Shown here in pieces: positions 1 through 7,517 of a stretch of DNA of 64,000 bases. The translations under genes were made by a program, and so were the position numbers. Origin of the DNA: Candidatus Nitrospira nitrificans (GTDB taxonomy: Bacteria > Nitrospirota > Nitrospiria > Nitrospirales > Nitrospiraceae). Each line of letters starts with the position of its first letter. The first letter of the stretch is position 1. Under the pieces are notes generated by a model, which saw only the letters and a list, made by a program, of their open reading frames with translations, searched no databases and had not been told where the DNA came from. The stretch is taken from positions 1-64,000 of the forward strand of contig NZ_CZPZ01000004.1 in assembly GCF_001458775.1 (NCBI RefSeq), written 5' to 3'.

Positions 1-1550
1 GCCCGCGCGATGCCGATGCGTTGCCGCTGCCCCCCGCTGAGGGCCACCCCCCGCTCCCCCACCCGGGTGGCATACCCGTCCGGCAACTCCTCCCGCACAA
101 ACTCGTCCAGATTGGCGATGCGCGCGGCCTCCCGCACCCGCTCCATGTCGATCTGGTCGGGGAGCACGCCAAAGGCAATATTCGCCGCGAGGCTGTCGTC
201 GGCGACATAGATGTGCTGCGGCACATACCCCAGTTGTTGCTGCCAGGCCGTCACATTCGCCGCCGTGATCGGCAGGCCGTCCACGAGCAGGGAGCCGTGT
301 TGCGGGGCAATCAGCCCCAGAATGAGATCCACGATCGTGGTCTTCCCGGCCCCCGTGCTCCCGACCAACGCGATCGTCGCATTCCGCGGGATCGTCAGCG
401 TGAACTGATCGAGCACCGGCGCGCGCCCCGGGGAGTAGGCGAAGCGAATGTTCCGGAGGACAATCTCCCGCTCAAAGGTCACGCGGGGCCGGGCCTCGGG
501 CCCCCGCGGCGGGGCCTCGCGGACGGGGACGCGCGCCGACCCTGTCAGCTGCGCTTCCAGCGCCTCCAAGGAGCTCAGATTGAACCGGATCTGCGTGGCG
601 CTACTGAAGAGCTGCTGAAAGGCCGGCAGCAACCGGTAGGCCGTGAAGGCATAGAGGACCAGCACCGGCATCGCGTCGGTGAACGCTCGGTGCGTCGCCA
701 GCAGATAGAGCACCACCCCGATCATCGAGCCAAACGCGAGGCTTTCGATCGCGTAGCGCGGCACCAGCGTCACAGTGGCGCTGAGCCACTGATTCCTGGC
801 ATACACCGCCGACCAGTGCGCAAACCGTTGGGGATAGGCTTGATCTTGGCCCAGAATCTTGAGCTCCTTGATCCCATGCAACATCTCGGTGGCCAGGCGC
901 ACCCGTTCGCGGTGGGCGTGTTTACTGGCCGCGCCCAGGCGGGTCACGAAGTGCCGCACCCCGAGAAACACGCCGGTGTAGAGGGTCCCAAGCACCAGCC
1001 CGACTGAGAGCGCCAACCAGGGATCGACCCACAGCACCAGCAGCAGGAGGCTGAGGACGATGACCCCTTTGGCCAGCGCCTGGAGGGTCGGCGCGACGAT
1101 GCCGTTGGTGACGCGGACCACATCCTCCGTGCAGGACACCACCAGGTGTGAGGTATTGTGGTCCAAAAAATAGGCGTAGGGTTGCCGCAAATAGCTCGTG
1201 AGGATCCGCCGGGACAGGTGGTGCCCCAGCCGGCTCGCAAACCGCAAGATGGCCGCCGCGGTGGCGAGCGACACGGCGTTACTGAGGAGCAGGAGCCCCA
1301 ACGCCCCCAGCCCCAAACCGATCAGAAAGCGCTGGGGGGAGTCGAATGCCAGCCCGGTAAACAGCGTGTGCAACCAGCGATTCGTCTCGATCACGGCCGG
1401 GTTGGCCACCACGGCCATGAACGGCAAGATCGAGGTCACGCCCGCGACGTCGATGAAGCCGGCCAGCACCATCGCCCCGAGCAGCAGCGCCGCGCGCCGT
1501 TGGTCCCGGGTGGTCAAGAGCTGCCGCAGTCGTGTCAGGGGAAGCCCCAT
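1..1550 (-). CDS. ABC transporter, fused membrane and ATPase domains (PglK-like), 3' end outside window
   Basis: About 516 residues are visible; the C-terminus lies beyond the left edge. The N-terminal half is a hydrophobic exporter-type membrane domain opening MGLPLTRLRQLL, with the segment GVTSILPFMAVVANP that is characteristic of PglK/MsbA-like flippases in glycan clusters. The ATPase follows: Walker A GSTGAGKTT near residue 395 and the signature LSGGQRQRIGIAR near residue 500. Walker B and the H-loop are cut off. The start at 1550 is preceded by GGAGACGGAGGC. Such half-transporters form homodimers in the inner membrane and flip lipid-linked sugars or lipids; the substrate cannot be told from sequence. 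The gene is richer in G+C than the DNA to its right. Confidence 0.9.
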   Translation of the reverse strand, partial: MGLPLTRLRQLLTTRDQRRAALLLGAMVLAGFIDVAGVTSILPFMAVVANPAVIETNRWLHTLFTGLAFDSPQRFLIGLGLGALGLLLLSNAVSLATAAAILRFASRLGHHLSRRILTSYLRQPYAYFLDHNTSHLVVSCTEDVVRVTNGIVAPTLQALAKGVIVLSLLLLVLWVDPWLALSVGLVLGTLYTGVFLGVRHFVTRLGAASKHAHRERVRLATEMLHGIKELKILGQDQAYPQRFAHWSAVYARNQWLSATVTLVPRYAIESLAFGSMIGVVLYLLATHRAFTDAMPVLVLYAFTAYRLLPAFQQLFSSATQIRFNLSSLEALEAQLTGSARVPVREAPPRGPEARPRVTFEREIVLRNIRFAYSPGRAPVLDQFTLTIPRNATIALVGSTGAGKTTIVDLILGLIAPQHGSLLVDGLPITAANVTAWQQQLGYVPQHIYVADDSLAANIAFGVLPDQIDMERVREAARIANLDEFVREELPDGYATRVGERGVALSGGQRQRIGIAR

Positions 1551-1585
1551 GCCTCCGTCTCCATTCAGCGTGACCCAGCGTGACG

Positions 1586-1655
1586 TTAGAGACTGACCCC
1601 GGCCCGCCGGTCCGCGAGGGCCGCCGCCCGCCCGTTCAGCTCGGCCACGGCAAGG
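1586..1655 (-). pseudogene. 3' end of a truncated upstream gene
   Basis: A very G+C-rich minus-strand stretch reads as a coding tail (VAELNGRAAALADRRAGVSL, then TAA) 35 bases upstream of the ABC transporter start. Near 1655 it stops abruptly against much more A+T-rich DNA. It looks like the last codons of the preceding gene of the same operon, cut off by a rearrangement. The parent gene cannot be identified. Confidence 0.3.
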
Positions 1656-1736
1656 ACAGTTCAACTCGATCAGATTCAGTCGAGAACCACCTCATGGCGG
1701 CTCTTGCTGTCGACTGAGGCCTGTGCAGAACCGCGC

Positions 1737-2057
1737 TTATGCTGCACTAGACTCAGACGTTTGTCGGCAAAAAGCACGCGACGGGAAATCGGGAGGGTGG
1801 AAGATAGAAACGAGAAACACCTGTTGACCGACAGTGGAGCGAAGACCGTTTCCAACTTTCATAACGAAGAAAATATTGACGCCTCCGGTGACGGCAACCA
1901 GAGCGCTTGCGGCAAGAATCGATGTTTCTACAGAGTTGTCTGCGATATGACTTGAATCCCATAGGGAGGCCCGAATACCGACCATCTGCATAACGACGCA
2001 GCATACGAGCAGCCCGACAATGATACCGAATAGTATTCCGTTCCTAAACAGCGGCAT
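1737..2057 (-). CDS. small predicted membrane protein
   Basis: This 106-residue ORF has two convincing hydrophobic segments: residues 7-28 (GILFGIIVGLLVCCVV) and about residues 46-66 (SILAASALVAVTGGVNIFFV). A purine-rich stretch precedes the ATG. The C-terminal 35 residues are polar and could be read-through into non-coding DNA. No family is recognised. It stands alone in a region with mobile-element remains, so it may be a decayed or transferred gene. Confidence 0.4.
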   Translation of the reverse strand: MPLFRNGILFGIIVGLLVCCVVMQMVGIRASLWDSSHIADNSVETSILAASALVAVTGGVNIFFVMKVGNGLRSTVGQQVFLVSIFHPPDFPSRAFCRQTSESSAA

Positions 2058-2477
2058 TCACTCACACCCCCCACGCGGCGATAGATCTCATCCTGACTGC
2101 GGACCATACCCACGTTCGGTAACTCCGACACCCATACGTTGGTTGAGCAAGTTGGATACCGTGGCGACTGTTTCCCTGTTCCCACCCGCCGCAACCGACA
2201 TAGTGCGTATGTATTTCAATACCTTACAGAACAGGATCGCGTTTTCATCCATGGACAACAAAAGTATGAAAGTATGATGGTTGTTACCGATGCGACGGCT
2301 AGAGCCTACAGTGTTGCCTCATCATGAGTCTCCCACAGATACGTACGGCATCAGAGCGGACAGGGTTACCGCGAATGAATGAAGCGAACAAGGGATTCAA
2401 GAACAAGTGCAGGTCCCAACCCACACTTTGAGCAGTCTATAACTTGCAACGGCTAATAGACCGCTATCGACAAGACG
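2058..2477. other. intergenic stretch, nothing recognised
   Basis: The short ORFs here show no coding character, ribosome-binding site or motif. Base composition is close to 50% G+C, lower than the neighbouring genes, which fits non-coding or decayed DNA next to the transposase fragment. Confidence 0.5.
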
Positions 2478-2600
2478 ATGTCGTACGAGTTTTACCGCGT
2501 TGTGTTCCGGAAAGAGATCTATGGGACCTTGAATGCCTTGCAAGCCACGTTAGAGTCGTGGACATACAAGTCCACCACGCATCGAAGTCGGCATGAGTGA
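2478..2600 (+). pseudogene. IS481-type transposase C-terminal fragment
   Basis: Forty codons translate to a peptide containing YEFYRVVFRKEIYGTLNALQ followed by ATLESW. This matches the C-terminal end of the integrase core of IS481-like transposases, where a phrase such as FYRVxFRKxxYxTLxxLQxxLDxW precedes the YNxxRTHQG motif. The RTHQG end is garbled and the catalytic part is missing, so only a scar remains. Confidence 0.55.
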
Positions 2601-2913
2601 TGATGTCATGAGGAATACCAATGTAGATGTTGATCAACAGCTCAGGAAGAGATGATGCTCGCGGCTCAATTTGAGGAAACGGCTTATCTGGCGAGGTGAG
2701 TTCCTCACTTTAGAGATGAGACCTTTTACATTTTTGGGCATTTGGCGGGCAAATGCGAGGCACGTTAGCATCACATCACTAGCACATCACGAGGGCATGA
2801 CATATCGCCTCACCAAAGGACAAGCGATTACTTCCAGATCATCGCCTGTCCCTCGTCCGTCCTCACGGATGTGTGAACGTCCAACCCCTGCCGTCTGTAT
2901 TCTTACAGCAGGC
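2601..2913. other. intergenic stretch, nothing recognised
   Basis: No ORF with a plausible start site or family resemblance was seen on either strand. It separates the transposase fragment from the small-protein unit. Confidence 0.4.
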
Positions 2914-2994
2914 TTATTGGCTCTTCTTATACACCACTAAGCCACCGATAAAAATCGCGAACATGACGCCCATAAACATTACGAGGGTGTCCAT
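2914..2994 (-). CDS. 26-residue single-pass membrane protein
   Basis: The ATG at 2994 is preceded by AAGGAAAGGAGCTAGTC, a strong ribosome-binding site. The peptide MDTLVMFMGVMFAIFIGGLV ends in VYKKSQ: one hydrophobic helix plus a positively charged tail, as in small accessory subunits of membrane complexes (CydX-type peptides have this shape). No partner gene lies beside it, so the role is unknown. It is downstream of the promoter at 3462-3489 on the same strand. Confidence 0.5.
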   Translation of the reverse strand: MDTLVMFMGVMFAIFIGGLVVYKKSQ

Positions 2995-3090
2995 GACTAG
3001 CTCCTTTCCTTGGAACCAAAGACCTCGAACGCTTGTCGTCTACCCCTCACATCATGTTGCCGCCCCAGGGGGAAGCCCGGTGAAACCACG

Positions 3091-3122
3091 GCGAGGAGCT
3101 CCCCATCCGGGGAGCTCCTCGC
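3091..3122. repeat. perfect 14-bp inverted repeat, 4-base loop
   Basis: GCGAGGAGCTCCCC, loop ATCC, then the exact reverse complement. Neither side has a T-run, so this is not a standard intrinsic terminator. On the minus strand it lies between the two short ORFs and could be a processing, stability or attenuation hairpin. Confidence 0.6.
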
Positions 3123-3325
3123 AGATGGCGCTTAGGACGCCTAGCATATCTTGTCTGTATTGATGAAGACCCGCGCGAGGAATAGACTTAGAGGCAACTC
3201 GTCAAGAGCAATGCGATTTTCTCGCCAGCGATCACATGCTTACGCTAGCCTCGAATCTCACCCAGGCTCATCTGATTCAATAATGTATTCCCTACACGGG
3301 AATGTGACAGCCAATGGAGAACCGG

Positions 3326-3397
3326 CTAACGTAACTGGCGAGACGCCCGCCCATGACTCGGCGGGCCATTGTGATCCGGTGGACTAAGGTCTTCCAT
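3326..3397 (-). CDS. 23-residue short ORF with strong ribosome-binding site
   Basis: The ATG at 3397 follows AAGGAGGAGGTGAAG, one of the strongest ribosome-binding sites in the window. The peptide begins MEDLSPPDHNGPPSHGRASR and ends at TAG. It is hydrophilic and resembles nothing known. It is the first ORF downstream of a near-consensus promoter and may be a leader peptide for the membrane peptide at 2914-2994, although 330 bases separate them. Confidence 0.35.
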   Translation of the reverse strand: MEDLSPPDHNGPPSHGRASRQLR

Positions 3398-3461
3398 CTT
3401 CACCTCCTCCTTGATTGGGAATCACCTGGAGAATCGTGTAGACAGTGAACTATTTATCTTC

Positions 3462-3489
3462 TGTATACCTCTTCCAGCTTAACTGTCAA
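3462..3489 (-). promoter_or_regulatory. sigma-70-type promoter, TTGACA-16-TATACA
   Basis: On the minus strand TTGACA (3489-3484) and TATACA (3467-3462) are separated by 16 bases within A+T-rich DNA. Transcription would start near 3455 and read through the short ORFs at 3397 and 2994. No other gene on this strand could use it before 2057. Confidence 0.6.
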
Positions 3490-3630
3490 CTAGGATAATT
3501 CAAATTCCTCCGAATTTTAAAGAGAGCATGAGTTATGCCACCCCCATCAAAAAAGATAACAATTGATACAGAATATGCGGCCTGATTTCTATTCGATTAT
3601 TCTAGTGAGAGGTTGGCAAGGCGGCAGATA

Positions 3631-4626
3631 CTACCGCTGCACACGTAAGATGGGGCCAAGGGTCAGCCATTTGGATGGGCCCAACGCAGCCATGTGGGGC
3701 AAGTGAGCGACGTACCAGAACACGATGTCTTGCTCCTGCACTCCCTCATTATCTTCGTCGTATCCCAACTGGCCTCGCGCTCCGAAACTCCACGGCACAT
3801 CTTCGCTTGCATTGGCTCGGCGGATTGCCACATCGATGTCCGCAAACCTGTCTCGTTCGCCGTCATCCTTCAGTGGAACATATCCGGCACCGGGCAGAAT
3901 CCAGACTCCGTGGCCGTTCAGCTGATCGCGCACCAACCAAACCTTATGGAGAGCGGGAATCTTGACGTCGTTTCGTTCATTCCCGTACTTCCGCCACCCC
4001 GGTCCCCACCCTCGATCCGCCCCTCCGTCTTCGTGGACGAAGACCTGATCCATACCGTTCCCGTTGATATCGAAATCAAACCGCCAATAGGGGTGATGAT
4101 CATGGTTGGTGTTGCACGACAAGCCCCGACTATGCAGCACGGGACGGAGTTCGCCGTCATCCGACAGGTGCCAGGCTTGATAGAGATGATATTCCCCGAT
4201 CCTGGCATAGATTCCCAACTCGAGCCACTTCACATTATTCTGGGTTGAGCTTTCCGTGCAGACTTTCCGATCGCCGCAGTTGACGATCGGCACCAGATCC
4301 TGCCACCTCAGCCGATCCTGAAACGGGCCGCATCGTCCGCTGTCAGCCCGCGAGCCAAACCACGTGAAGGGATTCCACCAGACCATCTCTTTCACATACT
4401 TTACGCGGACGACGGGCATGCTGGCCTTGCCAAGAATCAGTTCATCGCCATACTTCACGTTTCGCAACGCCAAGCCCTGGTTGTCCCGGACTTCCCAGTC
4501 GAAACTCCACTTCCCCCAGTCGACATGTTCGGATTGCGTCTCGGCAAGAACCGGCTCGGAGTACGCGAGTGCGCAGGCAAGGAGTATTCCGCTCCACCAG
4601 ATTCGCGTCATCGTCTTCTCACTCAC
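3631..4626 (-). CDS. secreted protein with shortened copper amine oxidase-like catalytic domain
   Basis: 331 residues with a signal peptide (about 1-29, LLACALAYSEPVLA). From residue 35 the sequence follows the catalytic beta-sandwich of copper amine oxidases. GEYHLYQAWHLSDDGEL (144-160) aligns with the GNYDY segment that carries the TPQ tyrosine. NHDHHPYWRFDFDING (174-189) aligns with the HxH copper motif before RLDLDVDG. DIVFWYVAHLPHMA (300-313) aligns with the third copper His region. ADSG (94-97) matches the catalytic Asp region. Tyr146, His175, His177 and His311 are therefore conserved, but the Asn before the TPQ Tyr is Glu. The domain is about half the usual length. Its ATG overlaps the upstream lipoprotein stop by ATGA. 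Whether it is an active oxidase is not known. Confidence 0.6.
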   Translation of the reverse strand: MSEKTMTRIWWSGILLACALAYSEPVLAETQSEHVDWGKWSFDWEVRDNQGLALRNVKYGDELILGKASMPVVRVKYVKEMVWWNPFTWFGSRADSGRCGPFQDRLRWQDLVPIVNCGDRKVCTESSTQNNVKWLELGIYARIGEYHLYQAWHLSDDGELRPVLHSRGLSCNTNHDHHPYWRFDFDINGNGMDQVFVHEDGGADRGWGPGWRKYGNERNDVKIPALHKVWLVRDQLNGHGVWILPGAGYVPLKDDGERDRFADIDVAIRRANASEDVPWSFGARGQLGYDEDNEGVQEQDIVFWYVAHLPHMAALGPSKWLTLGPILRVQR

Positions 4627-5411
4627 GAGCGAGGCGGCTCCTCACCCGCATCCAAAACTTTCTCCTCGGTCAGATCGACGACCGCCCAATATTTGGGATC
4701 TCCGTCCTGTCCTTTTGAAAAGGTAATCCACATCGTGCGGTGGGCGTAGCCGGGATCGTTTCTGAAAAACCCCCGGTCTGGTTGCATCAGTAATCCGTGG
4801 CCTTGGAGCTGTTCCACCTTGCCGGCCAGACGGGGATCGGCCTTGGCCAATTCAATCCCTCGTTGGACATCCTGTTGTCCTTCCGGAGGAAGATACCCTT
4901 CCAGGGGCGAGACGCTGAGCAGATTTCCCCCCTTCATCCGGACGTCCACGGCAACATTTTGGCTGTAGCTGTAGTAGACGAGCCTCGTTAGCTTGGCCGC
5001 CTCGCGGCAACATCCAAATGAGATCTTGCCTTCGGGCGGCACACGATCAGCGTCGATAAACGCCCATCGGCTACCCAGAAGCTTGGCGACACGCGCATCG
5101 CGTTCGGCCGCGCTCCGTAACGCCGCCACCTCGTTGGCGGTCAACACAGCCGAGGCATTCGTGGACCGCTTCACGGCCGCATCCGAAACAGCCCCGACCA
5201 TTTTGGGCTTGTGATGACCAGCGGCGTCGTCGCCGGTAAATTGGAGCATGTGCGGAGAAGGGGGTTTCTCGGGCAACTGGGTTTTCCGCACAGGAGTCTC
5301 GGGATCCTCTGGGCCGAACGGACCACGGGAGCCGGCATCGAGGCTACAACCATAGCCGATACCAAGGACCGTCAACAGGAAGAGAGTCCGCCACCCCGTG
5401 GGGTAGGTCAT
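4623..5411 (-). CDS. lipoprotein with amine-oxidase N-terminal (N2/PepSY-like) domain
   Basis: The start at 5411 gives MTYPTGWRTLFLLTVLGIGY followed by a GC lipobox, so this is a lipoprotein; the ORF could extend upstream but would lose its signal peptide. Residues 105-235 include LVYYSYSQNVAVDVRMKGG, then LSVSPLEGYLPPEGQQDV and IELAKADPRL. This is the pattern of the small N-terminal (N2/N3) domains of copper amine oxidases, where a YxNYxxNxxVxVxVD strand is followed by PPL/PPE and AxxLAxxDPRV. The catalytic-like domain is the next gene, joined by an ATGA overlap. Together they resemble an amine oxidase split into two secreted chains. It could also be a stand-alone PepSY-type protein. Confidence 0.55.
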   Translation of the reverse strand: MTYPTGWRTLFLLTVLGIGYGCSLDAGSRGPFGPEDPETPVRKTQLPEKPPSPHMLQFTGDDAAGHHKPKMVGAVSDAAVKRSTNASAVLTANEVAALRSAAERDARVAKLLGSRWAFIDADRVPPEGKISFGCCREAAKLTRLVYYSYSQNVAVDVRMKGGNLLSVSPLEGYLPPEGQQDVQRGIELAKADPRLAGKVEQLQGHGLLMQPDRGFFRNDPGYAHRTMWITFSKGQDGDPKYWAVVDLTEEKVLDAGEEPPRS

Positions 5412-5415
5412 AGCG

Positions 5416-5934
5416 TTACACCGCCAGCTTCCCGGCAATTCCCAATGCAAGTCTGGAGATCTGCGCGGCGGCCTTGATGACGGCAGCCCGCTTTTTTCGA
5501 GAGGCCGCATTCAGAATGGCTTCCTTCATAAGCTCTTTGTAGGCCTTGACCTCATCTCTCGTGAAAGGAACGATCTGTGCGATGGTTTCATTATTAAAGG
5601 TATTGGCCAGCTGGACGTACAGGTTGGAGATTTCCGCCGCATAAATCCCTCGACGAAGGGGATCATTCTTGTAGGTTTCGAATTTCTTCCGTAATGCCGC
5701 CACCGCTTCAAGGAGCGCCTTTTGGCGAACCCTGGTTTCATCCTGCCTTCCGACCTCGAATTCGACCGTTGCCAACTGATCGACCAGCGCCTTCGCCTCT
5801 TCACGGGCATGGTCCACCTGAACCGAGAGATCGGTGATTTCCTGATGCGCACCCTCGGCGGTTTCCATCAACTGCTTGATCAGACTATCGTTCTCTTCCA
5901 GAAAGCCCACGACCCCAGCCATACTGGTCTCCAT
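5416..5934 (-). CDS. coiled-coil protein of unknown function
   Basis: 172 residues, no signal peptide. Residues 1-110 are largely heptad-like and charged (QEITDLSVQVDHAREEAKAL), followed by a basic alanine-rich C-terminus. The start at 5934 follows GAGGCAGC; Met5 is an alternative. It lies 4 bases before the lipoprotein gene and 10 bases after the preceding lipoprotein, inside a tight five-gene operon. It is the only cytoplasmic-looking member. No family is recognised. Confidence 0.75.
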   Translation of the reverse strand: METSMAGVVGFLEENDSLIKQLMETAEGAHQEITDLSVQVDHAREEAKALVDQLATVEFEVGRQDETRVRQKALLEAVAALRKKFETYKNDPLRRGIYAAEISNLYVQLANTFNNETIAQIVPFTRDEVKAYKELMKEAILNAASRKKRAAVIKAAAQISRLALGIAGKLAV

Positions 5935-5944
5935 GCTGCCTCCT

Positions 5945-6655
5945 CTATTGCCCGTCGTCTTTCTTCAACCGGTCTAGAAGGTCGACCAAGTCCGCGGTAA
6001 AGGTATGGGCCCGTTCCAGGCTCCTCATCCGAACCATGCGCGAGCCCGTCACTTCCTCCAACGCATCATTGACGGTTCGGGAATGATTCAACGTCTCCAT
6101 GATTCGCGCAGATCGGCCTGGAGCCTGCTCCACCAAGGCAGCCACAAACTCCGGATCGACAGAGGCCAAGCCCGACTTCTCCGCATGGCGCTTCAACTGG
6201 GCATGGATCGCCGCCGCGCGCTTCCATGAGTCGTTTAACGCATTGGCCGTGTCACGTAGGTTGCAGAAGTCTTCTTCAAATTGTTCCCACACCGCCTTTT
6301 CCAAGCCCTGATAGTCGGCCACGTACATCTGACCCACGAGATAGGCCGCGGCATACGCGGCCTCGCCTTTCTTGCCGGCGACGTTTCGATACGAAGAGAG
6401 CACGAACTGATGCTTCGCTTCCTGCGCCCTCAGTGACGTGAACGCGTCGTTCAACTCGTTGCGGGCTTTCTCCAAGAACTTGATGCGGTCTTCCGTTTCC
6501 TTCTGAAACAGATCGATGTTCGTCTGTGCCGCATCGATCTTCGTGCCTTCCATGCGAATCAGGTCACGAACCGCCTCACTATGAATCGAATGACAGCCCA
6601 CCACGCTGATCGCGATGAGCGTGATGCTCAGGCCGCTGACTATCTGTCGGATCAT
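5945..6655 (-). CDS. predicted lipoprotein, alpha-helical
   Basis: The signal sequence MIRQIVSGLSITLIAISVVG ends in a CH lipobox. The remaining 215 residues are almost entirely helical and charged, with coiled-coil character at 40-90 (KETEDRIKFLEKARNELNDA). No catalytic motif is seen. It is the second gene of the operon, 30 bases after the upstream lipoprotein. Shared secretion and close packing suggest that the operon products form one envelope assembly (inference). Confidence 0.8.
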   Translation of the reverse strand: MIRQIVSGLSITLIAISVVGCHSIHSEAVRDLIRMEGTKIDAAQTNIDLFQKETEDRIKFLEKARNELNDAFTSLRAQEAKHQFVLSSYRNVAGKKGEAAYAAAYLVGQMYVADYQGLEKAVWEQFEEDFCNLRDTANALNDSWKRAAAIHAQLKRHAEKSGLASVDPEFVAALVEQAPGRSARIMETLNHSRTVNDALEEVTGSRMVRMRSLERAHTFTADLVDLLDRLKKDDGQ

Positions 6656-6685
6656 ACAGGTTTCCTCCTGCTCAGGAGCGAGTCA

Positions 6686-7315
6686 TCATCGGCGCAAGGT
6701 CCGCACGGCCTCTGCGAGCGACTGCACTTCGTCACGGGATACGGTGACGTCAATATCCAGATACTGCTTAAGGATCGCGTTGATTCGGCGAAGCGCGCCC
6801 ACGTTGTTGCCGTACTGATCGAAGGCCGTCAGATCCACATTTGCGGAAGCTTGGGCATCCTTTTCTATGCGCTGCGCGATCCGACCGGTGAGTTCAGGAA
6901 GCTTCTGAAGGAGATTGCTCATGTCTCCCGTACCGGCCTGAAACACGACCTGCCCATCCGGCCCTTTCCGCTCGGGAAGATTCTTGAGACGAATGTCATT
7001 GATCAGCGCGATGACCTCGGCCCCTAGCAGCTCGGCGTCGTCCTTCGCCAACTCGGCATCGGCGACGTCGGTCAGTTTGGGGTTCGTCGTGGCCCACTGC
7101 AACGCCAAGTTGAGCTTGAGCCTGGTTTGAACATGGCGATACCACTGGTGATGCCGTTCGGTGACGTTCGTCACCAACTCTCGGTATTGTTCCATCAACC
7201 GCTGGTTCTCCGTATAGGCCTGATCCTTGGCGATCACGGCTTGTTTGACTTCCGGCGGAGTGGCGCAGCCGAGACAGGCCAGACTCAGCGCGACAAGAAC
7301 CTGCGCTGCTTTCAT
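6686..7315 (-). CDS. predicted lipoprotein, first gene of operon
   Basis: The start at 7315 is set by GGAGGAATCACC and the lipoprotein signal MKAAQVLVALSLACLGC. The ORF is open further upstream, but that extension has neither signal peptide nor ribosome-binding site. The mature 193 residues are helical and charged (AKDQAYTENQRLMEQYRELV), without a known motif. It heads the minus-strand operon 7315-3631. Confidence 0.8.
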   Translation of the reverse strand: MKAAQVLVALSLACLGCATPPEVKQAVIAKDQAYTENQRLMEQYRELVTNVTERHHQWYRHVQTRLKLNLALQWATTNPKLTDVADAELAKDDAELLGAEVIALINDIRLKNLPERKGPDGQVVFQAGTGDMSNLLQKLPELTGRIAQRIEKDAQASANVDLTAFDQYGNNVGALRRINAILKQYLDIDVTVSRDEVQSLAEAVRTLRR

Positions 7316-7517
7316 GGTGATTCCTCCTTCCGACTCACGCCTGGAGCAAACCGTCACCGAACGCCAGTGCCGCCTGACTACCTCGATAACGAGGGTGGAG
7401 CAGTGCCGGAGAAGTCGACTCCTGTCACCCCTGCACATCAACTATGTAGTAATGATCGGTAGTATGGACTCGTTAGGCGAGCAAGTACACAGAGCCTAGT
7501 ACAATTCAGTAACTTTC

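Noticed and set aside
21-1007. 328-codon plus-strand ORF
   Set aside because: It is the antisense of the ABC transporter, whose opposite frame carries Walker A and LSGGQ motifs. High G+C makes long shadow frames.
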